This document shows positions 1 through 8,942 of a stretch of DNA of 64,000 nucleotides, piece after piece (positions within the stretch are counted from its first letter, which is position 1; every line of letters starts with the position of its first letter). The notes beneath the pieces were generated by a model that saw nothing but the letters and a program-made list of their open reading frames with translations, ran no database searches and was not told where the DNA came from. A program made the translations under genes and the position numbers. This DNA is from Paenibacillus alginolyticus DSM 5050 = NBRC 15375 (lineage in GTDB: Bacteria; Bacillota; Bacilli; Paenibacillales; NBRC-103111): positions 1 through 64,000 of the forward strand of contig NZ_AUGY01000027.1 of assembly GCF_000422905.1 (NCBI RefSeq), given 5' to 3'.

Positions 1-1231
1 TGAGGTCAAAAGCGAGTTATTCAATAGGTTAGTTCATTGTTGCCTATCGTCTACGACGATTACCTATCCTGAGCTAGTTGGATAATCAAATAAATTTATT
101 TTTGATTTTGATGAGGATGAAAAAAAACCGCAAGAGCTGGATGACGGCAGGGTAAATTATAAAGAAGTTGTGTCGCTTCATAATGTTAGAAAAGGACAGC
201 TTATTGGACAGCGTTTTCTGGCAACGGAAGGCACACCAGGCAGAGCTGTTACAGGAGAGACTCTTTTTGCTAAAGCGGGGAAAGAAGCTAGATTTAAATT
301 AGGTAAGAATGTGGTAACAGATGCTGAACAAATGAGCCTTTATTCTACAATTGATGGCATGGTGGTAAGAACTGATCGTGACAAAATTAATGTGTTTCCT
401 GTCTATGAAGTGAATGGAAATGTTGATTATAATATTGGGAATATTGATTTTATCGGTACAGTGGTTATTCGAGGAAATGTTCTTCCTGGTTTTAAAATCC
501 GTGCAGCTGGGGATATTCGTGTCACTGGTGGCGTGGAAGCCGCAGAACTTGAAGCGAAGGGTTCTATTGAAATTAGTGCAGGCATTGTAGGGCAGAATAA
601 AGCACATGTCAAAGCGGGTAAGAATGTTAAAAGTTCCTTCATTCAAGATGCTATTGTTGAAGTCGCGGGAGAATTAACGGTTTCTCAGAGTATCATGCAT
701 TCAACAATTAGAGCAGGCAAGGCTGTAAATTGTAATGGTTCCAAAGGACTCATAGTCGGAGGCACCATTCAAGCTGGTGAGCGAGTTACTGCGAGGACGA
801 TAGGGAATTCGATGTCTACGGCTACAGTTGTTGAAGTTGGCGTACTTCCAGAGCTTCGGAATGAAATGATTGATCTACGCAATCAACTTAAAGTATACAT
901 GGAAAATATGGATAAAACGGATAAAGCGCTTACGCTATTAAATCAATTAGCAGCGGCAGGTCAACTTAGCCCAGACAAAGTGGCCATGCGAATTAAGTTG
1001 ACTCATACGAAAAAGCAAGCTTTAGAAGAGCAAAATATCATCAAAGAACGTATTCTTGAGATTGAGAAATCGTTAGAAGATTCCGATAAAGCAAAAGTAG
1101 AAGTATTGTCTACAATGTACGGGGGAACGAAGATTGTCATTGGCCGATATACGAAATTTGTCAAAGATCCAACAAGCCGTATGACATTTCGTTTAAGTGA
1201 TGGCGATATTTCTATGAGTGCCAATGTGTGA
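1..1231 (+). pseudogene. FapA-family (DUF342) protein with disrupted 5' part
   Basis: FapA proteins are polymer-forming cytoplasmic proteins encoded beside flagellar genes; their exact role is unclear. The C-terminal two thirds are intact. After a FapA-typical stretch (DFDEDEKKPQELDDGRVNYK from about 104) come a beta-solenoid of short G-rich repeats (about 430-830) and a coiled coil (about 840-1080). The reading frame is open only from 86, after a TAA at 83-85. The first plausible start inside it is GTG 170, which would drop conserved sequence. All three forward frames carry stops within bases 1-85, and frame 3 still shows FapA-like fragments, so the N-terminal part looks frameshifted. If the decay is a sequence error, this is a normal gene that starts left of the window. 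Confidence 0.6.
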
Positions 1232-1250
1232 GTGAGGGAGAGGGTAAGCG

Positions 1251-1574
1251 ATGAGTTTTAAAGCCATCGATTTACAGTTCGCCGTACACAAAAACGATGA
1301 AGCGGGCATCCGTCAAAATCAGCTTATGCAAAAACCGCGGCAGGACGAAACGATCTTGGAGAATCAAGCCGTCCAATTAACGGAGAAGGATCGCCATCGC
1401 AGCAGCAAGCTTGAAGAGAGCGTTCGTACAGATATGAAGGATCATGGCGATAAACGTCAACAGTCTAATAAAGGTAAGGCTGCGAACAAAGGGAAGACAG
1501 ATTCCGCTTCCCCTGAAGGCAGCCATCAGCCAGATCATCCATATAAAGGGCATCATATTGATTTATCCTTATAA
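1251..1574 (+). CDS. Small hydrophilic hypothetical protein (107 aa)
   Basis: I recognise no function. The protein is very polar and rich in K, D, Q and H, with no signal peptide or membrane segment. Its N-terminus (MSFKAIDLQFAVHK) and its C-terminal end (HPYKGHHIDLSL) look like the constrained parts, with a low-complexity charged linker between. It begins 19 nt after the FapA gene behind a GAGGG-rich ribosome binding site and is followed by the SwrB-like gene, so it is probably the middle member of a small post-flagellar operon. A small cytoplasmic accessory protein is likely, but no role can be assigned. Confidence 0.7.
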   Translation: MSFKAIDLQFAVHKNDEAGIRQNQLMQKPRQDETILENQAVQLTEKDRHRSSKLEESVRTDMKDHGDKRQQSNKGKAANKGKTDSASPEGSHQPDHPYKGHHIDLSL

Positions 1575-1608
1575 CAAGTTATCTCATATATAGAAAAAGG
1601 TGAACCCA

Positions 1609-2229
1609 ATGGCTATGCAGCCGTGGATGTATGTCGTACTACTAGGTCTTATCTTAATTGTCTATGCGCGTTTCCTACCTAAAGAGCAAGCGGCCGCGTC
1701 CACTAAGATGAACGTAGTCCAAGAAATCGAAGAAACCATCGAGCATTTCGCTGCGGAGATGGATGAACAAAATCAAACGCTGCTCAATCTGTTCTCTAAA
1801 ACGAAACAAGATTACGAGATAGAGCTTGCTAAGCTTGCAGGCAGACTGGAATCATTGGAAAAGCAAAAACATGAACTGTCGCAAGAATTAACGAAAGTAC
1901 ATGTCAATCATCAATTGAATCAAAGAACAAATGCGGCAACTGACGTGCTTTCTGGTCTTCAAAATGCTGTTATATCTGAAATACCTGTTAGTAATCCAGC
2001 CCATTCTGTTCAAGTAACTGCGTCTGAGCTAGTTGCGCCTACTATAGAGTCCGTAGTGGAAGAACCCATATACACGGGATTGAGTATGAAGAGCAGATAC
2101 AAAGAGCTATTTTCGTTGTATGATCAAGGAAAAGGCGTCGAAGCCATTGCTAAAAAGCTAGGCATGAATAAAGGCGAGGTCAGCCTAATCCTTCAATTAT
2201 CCAGACAGGAGGAAATGACCCGTGTTTAA
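1609..2229 (+). CDS. SwrB-like membrane-anchored coiled-coil protein (DUF6115 type)
   Basis: The protein has one N-terminal transmembrane segment (about residues 6-20), a charged coiled coil (about 35-105), a variable linker, and a C-terminal helix-turn-helix-like motif (LYDQGKGVEAIAKKLGMNKG, about 170-190). This architecture and the position between flagellar genes and rpsB match SwrB of B. subtilis, which promotes flagellar export-apparatus assembly and swarming. Sequence similarity outside the C-terminal motif is low, so orthology is inferred mainly from place and architecture. ATG 1609 is chosen because AAAAGG lies 8 nt upstream; an in-frame GTG at 1600 would overlap that site. The last 8 nt overlap the next gene. 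Confidence 0.65.
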   Translation: MAMQPWMYVVLLGLILIVYARFLPKEQAAASTKMNVVQEIEETIEHFAAEMDEQNQTLLNLFSKTKQDYEIELAKLAGRLESLEKQKHELSQELTKVHVNHQLNQRTNAATDVLSGLQNAVISEIPVSNPAHSVQVTASELVAPTIESVVEEPIYTGLSMKSRYKELFSLYDQGKGVEAIAKKLGMNKGEVSLILQLSRQEEMTRV

Positions 2230-2737
2230 AAATAGGTCGTACGTTTTTGGAATTGGGACTGGAATTATTGTAGGAGCCATACTTCTGCAATTGATGTCTG
2301 TTCGCGCCAGCGCGCCTGGTCAAACGGGCCTTGCATTGGATGAGATGGATCCTCAGAAGTTAAAGGTTGAAGCTGCGAAATACTACCAAGTATTCGATAA
2401 GAATACAAAGGTATTTACGCAAACTGAGCTAGATGAAACGGTGTTGAAAAAGGTCAAAGAAGAAACAGACAAATTGGCGGCTGGTAAACCTCAGGACAAG
2501 CCCAAAGTAAATACACCTGAAGTTACTCCAAAAATAATTATTTATGTACAACCAAATCTTGATGCAACAGCTGTTAGCGAACTTCTCGTGAAATCGGGCA
2601 TCATAACCGATCGTAAAGCTTTTATTACGGAGCTTGATAAACAAGGTGGCAGCACCAAAATTCAAATCGGTTACCATGTTTTTGAAGGTGTTACGGAAAT
2701 CCCCAAAGTCGTGACCAATTTAATTACAGTTCAATAG
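2222..2737 (+). CDS. MltG/YceG-like N-terminal-domain protein, membrane anchored
   Basis: This 171-residue protein has an uncleaved signal or single membrane segment (about residues 8-28), a charged linker, and a C-terminal LysM-like segment (about 105-170, LLVKSGIITDRKAF and IQIGYHVFEG) resembling the substrate-binding part of MltG lytic transglycosylases. MltG proper is about twice this length and has a catalytic glutamate domain, which is absent here, so transglycosylase activity is unlikely. GTG 2222 follows GGAGGAA at 2207 and overlaps the previous stop by 8 nt, suggesting translational coupling. Such stubs are often annotated MltG on domain similarity alone. Confidence 0.6.
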   Translation: MFKNRSYVFGIGTGIIVGAILLQLMSVRASAPGQTGLALDEMDPQKLKVEAAKYYQVFDKNTKVFTQTELDETVLKKVKEETDKLAAGKPQDKPKVNTPEVTPKIIIYVQPNLDATAVSELLVKSGIITDRKAFITELDKQGGSTKIQIGYHVFEGVTEIPKVVTNLITVQ

Positions 2738-2835
2738 ATAGTCCGACAAATGGATCTTTATCATGAGGTCTGTTTTTGTTGTTTCTATACATTAACATGC
2801 ATTAGTAGGGCTTAAATGACTAACATGACAAAGGG

Positions 2836-2864
2836 TTGCATAGGCTTTTCAGTTGTGGTATATT
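2836..2864 (+). promoter_or_regulatory. Sigma-A promoter of rpsB
   Basis: TTGCAT (2836-2841), a 17-nt spacer and TATATT (2859-2864) predict transcription from about 2871, giving a leader of about 115 nt before rpsB. Confidence 0.75.
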
Positions 2865-2896
2865 TATTCACGGTGTTAAAAACTCACGCCCGTCAA

Positions 2897-2935
2897 TTTG
2901 CATAATGGTGCTTACTTCGGTAAGTTTTATGCAAA
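2897..2935 (+). ncRNA. rpsB leader hairpin, candidate S2 autoregulatory element
   Basis: The 5' leader of rpsB contains a 9-bp outer stem (2897-2905 with 2927-2935) and a 5-bp inner stem (2911-2915 with 2920-2924) closed by a UUCG tetraloop. There is no U-tract, so it is not a terminator. Ribosomal protein S2 genes are commonly autoregulated through their leaders; that this hairpin does so is inference. Confidence 0.5.
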
Positions 2936-2987
2936 GATGCGATAGGCGGCGGATACCAAATAAACCATTTTAGAGGAGGGATTGGGG

Positions 2988-3686
2988 ATGGCAGTTATCT
3001 CCATGAAACAGCTTTTAGAAGCTGGCGTACATTTCGGTCACCAAACACGTCGTTGGAACCCGAAAATGGACAAATACATCTTTACAGAAAGAAACGGTAT
3101 TTACATTATCGATCTACAAAAAACGGTTAAAAAAGTTGAAGAAGCTTACAACTTTGTTAAATCCGTTTCTGAAGATAATGGTACGATTCTTTTCGTAGGA
3201 ACGAAAAAACAAGCTCAAGATTCCGTTGCTGAAGAAGCAGAACGTTGCGGAATGTACTTCATCAACCAACGTTGGTTGGGTGGTACGCTTACAAACTTCC
3301 AAACAATTCAAAAACGTATTGACCGTTTGAAAACTCTTGAAAGATGGGAAGAGGACGGCACTTTCGAAGTTCTTCCTAAGAAAGAAGTTATCATTCTCCG
3401 TAAAGAGAAAGATCGTCTTGAGAAATTCTTGGGCGGAATCAAGAACATGAAAGGTCTGCCTAGCGCACTTTTCATTATCGACCCACGCAAAGAGCGTATT
3501 GCTGTTGCGGAAGCTCGCAAATTGGGTATCCCAATCGTTGGTATCGTTGATACAAACTGCGATCCGGACGAAATTGATTACGTGATTCCAGGTAACGATG
3601 ATGCGATTCGTGCCGTTAAATTATTAACAGCTAAAATTGCTGATGCAGTTATCGAAGCACACCAAGGCGAGCAAACAACAGCTTAA
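2988..3686 (+). CDS. rpsB: 30S ribosomal protein S2
   Basis: S2 binds the back of the small subunit between head and body and is needed for bS1/bS21-type interactions and initiation. The 232 residues are of normal length. Family signatures are clear: the N-terminal [14 protein letters not shown] (about 15-28), GTKKQAQ in the middle, and [10 protein letters not shown] followed by [22 protein letters not shown] 2988 is placed 7 nt after GAGGAGGG; an upstream in-frame TTG (2982) would overlap the SD. It has its own promoter and structured leader and is followed by an intrinsic terminator that separates it partly from tsf. Confidence 0.97.
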   Translation: MAVISMKQLLEAGVHFGHQTRRWNPKMDKYIFTERNGIYIIDLQKTVKKVEEAYNFVKSVSEDNGTILFVGTKKQAQDSVAEEAERCGMYFINQRWLGGTLTNFQTIQKRIDRLKTLERWEEDGTFEVLPKKEVIILRKEKDRLEKFLGGIKNMKGLPSALFIIDPRKERIAVAEARKLGIPIVGIVDTNCDPDEIDYVIPGNDDAIRAVKLLTAKIADAVIEAHQGEQTTA

Positions 3687-3700
3687 TCTATAGGAATGTG

Positions 3701-3747
3701 AAAAGGGTGGTTGGAAGGTGTAACAGCCTGTCACCACCCTTTTTTTA
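3701..3747 (+). terminator. Intrinsic terminator/attenuator between rpsB and tsf
   Basis: AAAAGGGTGGT (3701-3711) pairs with ACCACCCTTTT (from 3733) around a loop of about 21 nt, followed by a run of T. It probably lowers tsf transcription relative to rpsB, since no clear sigma-A promoter was seen between it and tsf. Confidence 0.8.
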
Positions 3748-3799
3748 AAGAATCAATAGGTATTACATACCAATAACAACTATCGGGAGGTTTCTTTCA

Positions 3800-4450
3800 A
3801 TGGCAGTTACAGCAGCACAAGTGAAAGAGTTACGTGAAAAAACAGGCGCAGGTATGTTGGATTGTAAGAAAGCGCTTGAAGAAGCAAACGGTGATATCAC
3901 CAAAGCAGGCGAATTGCTTCGCGAGAAAGGTCTTTCTGCTGCAGCTAACAAAGCAGGCCGTATTGCTACAGAAGGCGCTGTAGAATCTTACATTCACGCT
4001 GGCGGTAAAGTAGGCGTACTTGTTGAGATCAACTGTGAAACTGACTTCGTTGGTAAAACAGAGCAATTCCGTACATTCTGCAGAGACATCGCTATGCATA
4101 TCGCAGCGGCTAACCCGACTTATGTACGTCGCGAAGAAGTGCCAACAGAAGCTTTGGAGAAAGAAAAAGAAATTCTTCGTAACCAAGCTTTGAATGAAGG
4201 CAAACCAGAGAAAATCATCGACAAAATGGTTGAAGGTCGAATTGGTAAATACTACGAAGAGTTCTGCTTGATGGAGCAACAATTCGTTAAAGATCCAGAT
4301 AAAACGATTGACCAATTATTGAACGAGAAAATCGCTGCAATCGGTGAGAACATCTCCATTCGTCGTTTCGTACGTTTCGGCCTTGGTGAAGGTCTTGAGA
4401 AAAAACAAGAGAACTTTGCGGAAGAAGTTATGTCCCAAGTTAAACTATAA
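3800..4450 (+). CDS. tsf: Translation elongation factor Ts
   Basis: EF-Ts exchanges GDP for GTP on EF-Tu. The N-terminal UBA-like domain (residues 1-50, with the family signature [18 protein letters not shown]) and the core motif [11 protein letters not shown] (about 80-90) are present. At 216 residues it is shorter than B. subtilis EF-Ts (about 293), lacking part of the second core subdomain; compact forms occur in other bacteria. ATG 3800 follows GGGAGG at 3785. The gene sits between two terminators, downstream of rpsB, as in most bacteria. Confidence 0.97.
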   Translation: MAVTAAQVKELREKTGAGMLDCKKALEEANGDITKAGELLREKGLSAAANKAGRIATEGAVESYIHAGGKVGVLVEINCETDFVGKTEQFRTFCRDIAMHIAAANPTYVRREEVPTEALEKEKEILRNQALNEGKPEKIIDKMVEGRIGKYYEEFCLMEQQFVKDPDKTIDQLLNEKIAAIGENISIRRFVRFGLGEGLEKKQENFAEEVMSQVKL

Positions 4451-4458
4451 TAGGCATT

Positions 4459-4495
4459 TAAAAAAGATGGAACACTTGGTGTTCCTTCTTTTTTA
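4459..4495 (+). terminator. Intrinsic terminator after tsf
   Basis: GGAACAC (4469-4475), a TTG loop and GTGTTCC (4479-4485) form a perfect stem flanked by an A-run and a T-rich tail, so it could act on both strands. Confidence 0.8.
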
Positions 4496-4503
4496 GCCCA
4501 TAA

Positions 4504-5268
<765 letters not shown>

Positions 5269-5271
5269 ACC

Positions 5272-5826
5272 ATGCCACAATCAGTAAAAAAGAATGCAGA
5301 AGATCGGATGGATAAAGCCATTGGCGCCTTGAGAAGAGATTTAACTTCGCTTCGTGCAGGTCGCGCTACACCATCTTTATTAGATCGCATCCAAGTGGAA
5401 TATTACGGAGCGATGACACCTGTGAATCAACTTGCGAATTTAACAACACCGGATTCACGCACTTTACTCATTCAACCATGGGACAAAAGTTCAATGACGT
5501 CGATTGAGAAAGCGATTATGAAGTCAGATTTGGGATTAACGCCATCTAATGACGGCTTGGTTATTCGAATTGTCATTCCTGCTCTTACAGAAGAGCGTCG
5601 TAGCGACCTTGTGAAAATGACGAAGAAATTTGGCGAGGAAGCAAAGATCGCTATTCGTAACATTCGTCGTGATGCAAACGATGAGATCAAAAAGTTAGAA
5701 AAAGCAGGGATTTCCGAAGACGAATCCCGTAAACATCAAGAAGATATCCAAAAGTTCACGGATAAATTCGTAGCTGAAGTTGAGAAAGTTTTGGCTGCTA
5801 AAGAAAAAGAAATCATGGAAGTATAA
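5272..5826 (+). CDS. frr: Ribosome recycling factor
   Basis: RRF splits post-termination ribosomes together with EF-G. The 184 residues match the family length, with [17 protein letters not shown] (about 26-42), the hinge and beta domain, and the C-terminal helix motif [11 protein letters not shown]. It starts 3 nt after pyrH, with GGGAG as SD inside the pyrH end, and is followed by an intrinsic terminator. Confidence 0.97.
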   Translation: MPQSVKKNAEDRMDKAIGALRRDLTSLRAGRATPSLLDRIQVEYYGAMTPVNQLANLTTPDSRTLLIQPWDKSSMTSIEKAIMKSDLGLTPSNDGLVIRIVIPALTEERRSDLVKMTKKFGEEAKIAIRNIRRDANDEIKKLEKAGISEDESRKHQEDIQKFTDKFVAEVEKVLAAKEKEIMEV

Positions 5827-5833
5827 GATAGAT

Positions 5834-5866
5834 ATGCCCCCGGGTATTCGCTGGGGGTTTTTCATC
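5834..5866 (+). terminator. Intrinsic terminator after frr
   Basis: CCCCC (about 5837-5841) pairs with GGGGG (5853-5857), followed by TTTTTC, immediately downstream of frr. Confidence 0.7.
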
Positions 5867-5890
5867 TTTCCCTAGTTGGGAGGAACAACT

Positions 5891-6664
5891 GTGCTCAAGC
5901 TAATTAAGAAATGGTTAGGAATTAATGTTAAGTCTGTTTCTTCAGCTATACCAGCTATCGAATTAGATAAAGTGCCAGCACATGTCGCTATTATTATGGA
6001 CGGAAACGGTCGTTGGGCTAAGCAAAGAGGCTTGCCTCGTGTAGCAGGGCATCATTCCGGGATGAAAAATGTTAAGAAAATTACGATGGCTGCAAATGAG
6101 ATCGGTGTTAAAGTGTTAACGATGTATGCTTTTTCAACGGAAAATTGGAAAAGACCGAAGGAAGAAGTTGAATTTCTGATGAAACTTCCTCAAGAATTTT
6201 TTCCTTTAGAAATTGAAGAGCTGATCGAAAACAATGTTCGAATCCGAATGACTGGTTGGAAAGAAGGCTTACCTGACTACACACTCAAAGCCATTGAGGG
6301 AGCTATCGAACGGACGAAAGATAATACAGGCCTCATTCTGAACTTTGCCTTAAATTATGGTGGACGTAAAGAAATGATCGCTGGTGTTCAGGATATGATT
6401 CGTGATGTTCAAAATGGCAAACTACAAATCGAAGATTTGGATGAGGCAAGTTTTTCTTCCTATATGTTAACTTCGGATTTACCAGATCCAGACTTGTTAA
6501 TTCGAACTAGTGGTGAGCTTAGACTAAGCAACTTTCTTCTTTGGCAATTAGCATATTCGGAGCTTTGGTTTACGGAGGCGTACTGGCCGGAATTCACGGA
6601 ATCATTATTTATGCAAGCAATTGCAGAATATCAGCGCCGCGGGAGAAGATACGGAGGTATCTAA
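5891..6664 (+). CDS. uppS: Isoprenyl transferase (undecaprenyl diphosphate synthase)
   Basis: UppS condenses eight isopentenyl diphosphates onto farnesyl diphosphate in cis to make the C55 carrier of cell-wall synthesis. The catalytic Asp motif (VAIIMDGNGRWAKQRG, about residues 31-46), MYAFSTENWKRP, NFALNYGGRKE and the C-terminal DLLIRTSGELRLSNFL are all intact. GTG 5891 is preceded by GGGAGGA; the open frame extends up to a TTG within the SD, which is not used. cdsA follows at 6710 and dxr after it, so this cluster makes lipid and isoprenoid precursors. Confidence 0.95.
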   Translation: MLKLIKKWLGINVKSVSSAIPAIELDKVPAHVAIIMDGNGRWAKQRGLPRVAGHHSGMKNVKKITMAANEIGVKVLTMYAFSTENWKRPKEEVEFLMKLPQEFFPLEIEELIENNVRIRMTGWKEGLPDYTLKAIEGAIERTKDNTGLILNFALNYGGRKEMIAGVQDMIRDVQNGKLQIEDLDEASFSSYMLTSDLPDPDLLIRTSGELRLSNFLLWQLAYSELWFTEAYWPEFTESLFMQAIAEYQRRGRRYGGI

Positions 6665-6709
6665 TCACTTCGTATGCTTCCGGCGCGTGTTCATCTAGGG
6701 GGATTCATC

Positions 6710-7504
6710 TTGAAGCAAAGGATCGTCACGGGAGTCATTGCCGGGCTCGTATTCATTACGTTATTAGTACTAGGTAGTTATTGGTATACGGGGTTAATCG
6801 TGTTACTGTCAATTATCGGCTATCGTGAATATATGCAAATGAACGGCTTCACGAAGTATAAATTAACAGCGGCTGTTGGTTTAATCTCCTTGTTATACTT
6901 AACGGTGCCGTGGGAAACGTTTGGTGGTTCACTTCCCGTTTCTTCGACGGCCATTATTTGGCTGACGATGTTAGTCTTGCTTTTCATCACAGTCGCTTCA
7001 AAAAATATGATTACAATAGATCAGGTTTCTATTATTTTACTTGGTGTTATTTACATAGGTTTTGGATTCAATTATATGATAACTACACGCTTGGCGGAGC
7101 ATGGCTTATTTTGGTCAATCGTTGTGTTTGTATGTATTTGGGCTTCGGATTCAGGAGCTTATTTTGTCGGTTCGAAGCTGGGGAAACATCCTCTATGGCC
7201 TCAAATCAGTCCTAAGAAGTCCATTGAAGGAGCTATCGGTGGTGTCGTTATTTCGATGATTGCCGCAATAGGTTTCGCTTTGTATGCACCGGATATGCTT
7301 GGGATTGGCAAGGCAGTATTGCTTGGCTTCGTAATTGCTGTTGTTGGACAAGTCGGTGACTTAATACAGTCGGCTTATAAGCGAGTTAAGGGCATTAAAG
7401 ATACGGGAACCTTACTTCCCGGTCACGGTGGTGTACTAGATCGAATGGATAGTTGGCTTATCGTATTTCCATTTATTCATTGGCTTGGAATTCTTACTCA
7501 CTAA
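6710..7504 (+). CDS. cdsA: Phosphatidate cytidylyltransferase (CDP-diglyceride synthase)
   Basis: CdsA makes CDP-diacylglycerol from phosphatidate and CTP; PgsA (encoded at 50668) uses that product. It is an integral membrane protein with about eight hydrophobic segments. The C-terminal signature with LLPGHGGVLDRMDS (about residues 235-250) is complete. TTG 6710 is chosen because AGGGGGA lies 7-8 nt upstream and the resulting MKQRIVTGVIAG is the common N-terminus. An in-frame ATG at 6674 has no SD. Confidence 0.94.
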   Translation: MKQRIVTGVIAGLVFITLLVLGSYWYTGLIVLLSIIGYREYMQMNGFTKYKLTAAVGLISLLYLTVPWETFGGSLPVSSTAIIWLTMLVLLFITVASKNMITIDQVSIILLGVIYIGFGFNYMITTRLAEHGLFWSIVVFVCIWASDSGAYFVGSKLGKHPLWPQISPKKSIEGAIGGVVISMIAAIGFALYAPDMLGIGKAVLLGFVIAVVGQVGDLIQSAYKRVKGIKDTGTLLPGHGGVLDRMDSWLIVFPFIHWLGILTH

Positions 7505-7528
7505 TAGTCATAGACGAGGTGGAATAGG

Positions 7529-8674
7529 ATGAAACGGATTGCCATTCTGGGTTCAACAGGGTCTATTGGTACACAAACCTTAGATATTGCCCAGCACGCC
7601 CCAGATAAATTTAAGATTGAAGCATTATCTGGCGGTTATAATAGTCAATTATTGATTGAACAGGTTAATAAGTTTCACCCCAAAGTTGTATCGGTAGCGA
7701 CTAAGGAGTTGGCCGATGAAGTTTCCAAACATGTTCCGTCATCAACCAAGGTATTATATGGTGAAGAGGGATTAATGGAAGTCGCTGCTTCAACAGATGC
7801 TGACTTAGTAGTAACAGCGTTGGTAGGGAGTCAGGGGCTTAAGCCTACAATGGCAGCGATTGAAGCTGGCAAACACATTGGTCTTGCAAATAAAGAGACG
7901 CTTGTGAGTGCAGGCCATATTGTAAAGGATGCTATTCGTCGTAAAGGAGTGTCTTTACTGCCTATTGATAGTGAGCATTCGGCTATCTTTCAATGTTTGA
8001 ATGGAGAGAATCACTCGCAAATTGCGAAAATAACACTTACTGCTTCTGGTGGTTCGTTCCGAGATCGGACGCGCGATGAATTAGATGGCGTAACGGTCGA
8101 ACAAGCTCTCCAACATCCGAATTGGTCGATGGGAGCTAAGATCACCATTGATTCCGCGACGATGGTCAATAAAGGTCTTGAGGTCATTGAGGCTCATTGG
8201 TTATTTGATCTCTCCTATGACCAAATTGATGTCCTTATTCATCCCGAAAGTGTCATCCATTCCTTTGTAGAATTTGTTGACAATAGTGTTATCGCCCAGC
8301 TTGGTAATCCGGATATGCGAGTTCCTATACAATACGCTCTAACTTATCCTGACAGATATCCGACGCCGACCAATCGTCTTGATTTGGCTGCTATCGGAAA
8401 GCTTCATTTCCGCGAGATGGATTATAATCGGTATCCTTGTTTACGAATGGCCTTTGAAAGCGGCAAACAGGGGGGCACTTCCCCTACGGTTTATAATGCA
8501 GCGAATGAAATCGCTGTTGCGCGCTTCCTCAAAGGTGAGATTACGTTTTTGCAAATTGAACAGATCATTGAGGCTGTTTTGCAAAAACACGAATCCCATT
8601 CAAACCCTCATCTAGACGTCATTCATGAGCAGGATATTTGGGCAAGAGCCTTTGCATCATCCATTCTATTTTAA
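7529..8674 (+). CDS. dxr: 1-deoxy-D-xylulose 5-phosphate reductoisomerase
   Basis: Dxr converts DXP to MEP, the first committed step of the non-mevalonate isoprenoid pathway, using NADPH and a divalent metal. Visible are the NADPH loop ILGSTGSIGTQTLD (about 5-18), ANKETLVSAG, the metal site IDSEHSAIFQ (about 149-158) and the active-site lid HPNWSMGAKITIDSATM. Length (381 aa) is normal. It starts 25 nt after cdsA with its own GAGGTGG SD and is followed by a terminator. Confidence 0.96.
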   Translation: MKRIAILGSTGSIGTQTLDIAQHAPDKFKIEALSGGYNSQLLIEQVNKFHPKVVSVATKELADEVSKHVPSSTKVLYGEEGLMEVAASTDADLVVTALVGSQGLKPTMAAIEAGKHIGLANKETLVSAGHIVKDAIRRKGVSLLPIDSEHSAIFQCLNGENHSQIAKITLTASGGSFRDRTRDELDGVTVEQALQHPNWSMGAKITIDSATMVNKGLEVIEAHWLFDLSYDQIDVLIHPESVIHSFVEFVDNSVIAQLGNPDMRVPIQYALTYPDRYPTPTNRLDLAAIGKLHFREMDYNRYPCLRMAFESGKQGGTSPTVYNAANEIAVARFLKGEITFLQIEQIIEAVLQKHESHSNPHLDVIHEQDIWARAFASSILF

Positions 8675-8680
8675 TTTCAT

Positions 8681-8718
8681 GAGAGCTTAGGTCAGCGAGG
8701 TTGGCTCGGCTCTTTTTT
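8681..8718 (+). terminator. Intrinsic terminator after dxr
   Basis: AGAGC pairs with GCTCT outside a second GTCAGC/GTTGGC stem, followed by six T. It separates dxr from rasP. Confidence 0.7.
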
Positions 8719-8851
8719 CAATCTATCCCCTAGGCGCTTTATAAAGTAAAGTCTAATTCAAACTCCTAGCTCGTATACTGTGCTAAAAGAGCATAGCTTG
8801 TATTCAGCAGTTCAATAATGTTAATCTAAGAACATGCTGTCCATAAGTGGA

Positions 8852-8925
8852 TGCCTAAAAGGCAGGTTTTCAAATGAAAACATTATGGTTTTTGCAAACA
8901 TAGGTAAGTTTTCTGAAGAAAACTC
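8852..8925 (+). repeat. Palindromic repeat cluster before rasP
   Basis: Three small palindromes follow one another: TGCCT/AGGCA (8852-8864), GTTTTC/GAAAAC (8866-8881) and AGTTTTC-TGAA-GAAAACT (8907-8924). The last belongs to the repeat family also seen after polC and before tepA and miaB. It ends 3 nt before the rasP SD (AAGGAGG, 8927-8933). Confidence 0.6.
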
Positions 8926-8942
8926 GAAGGAGGAAATACGAC

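Noticed and set aside
6541..6777. Plus-strand 78-codon frame spanning the uppS end and cdsA start
   Set aside because: It overlaps two well-conserved genes in another frame and lacks an SD.
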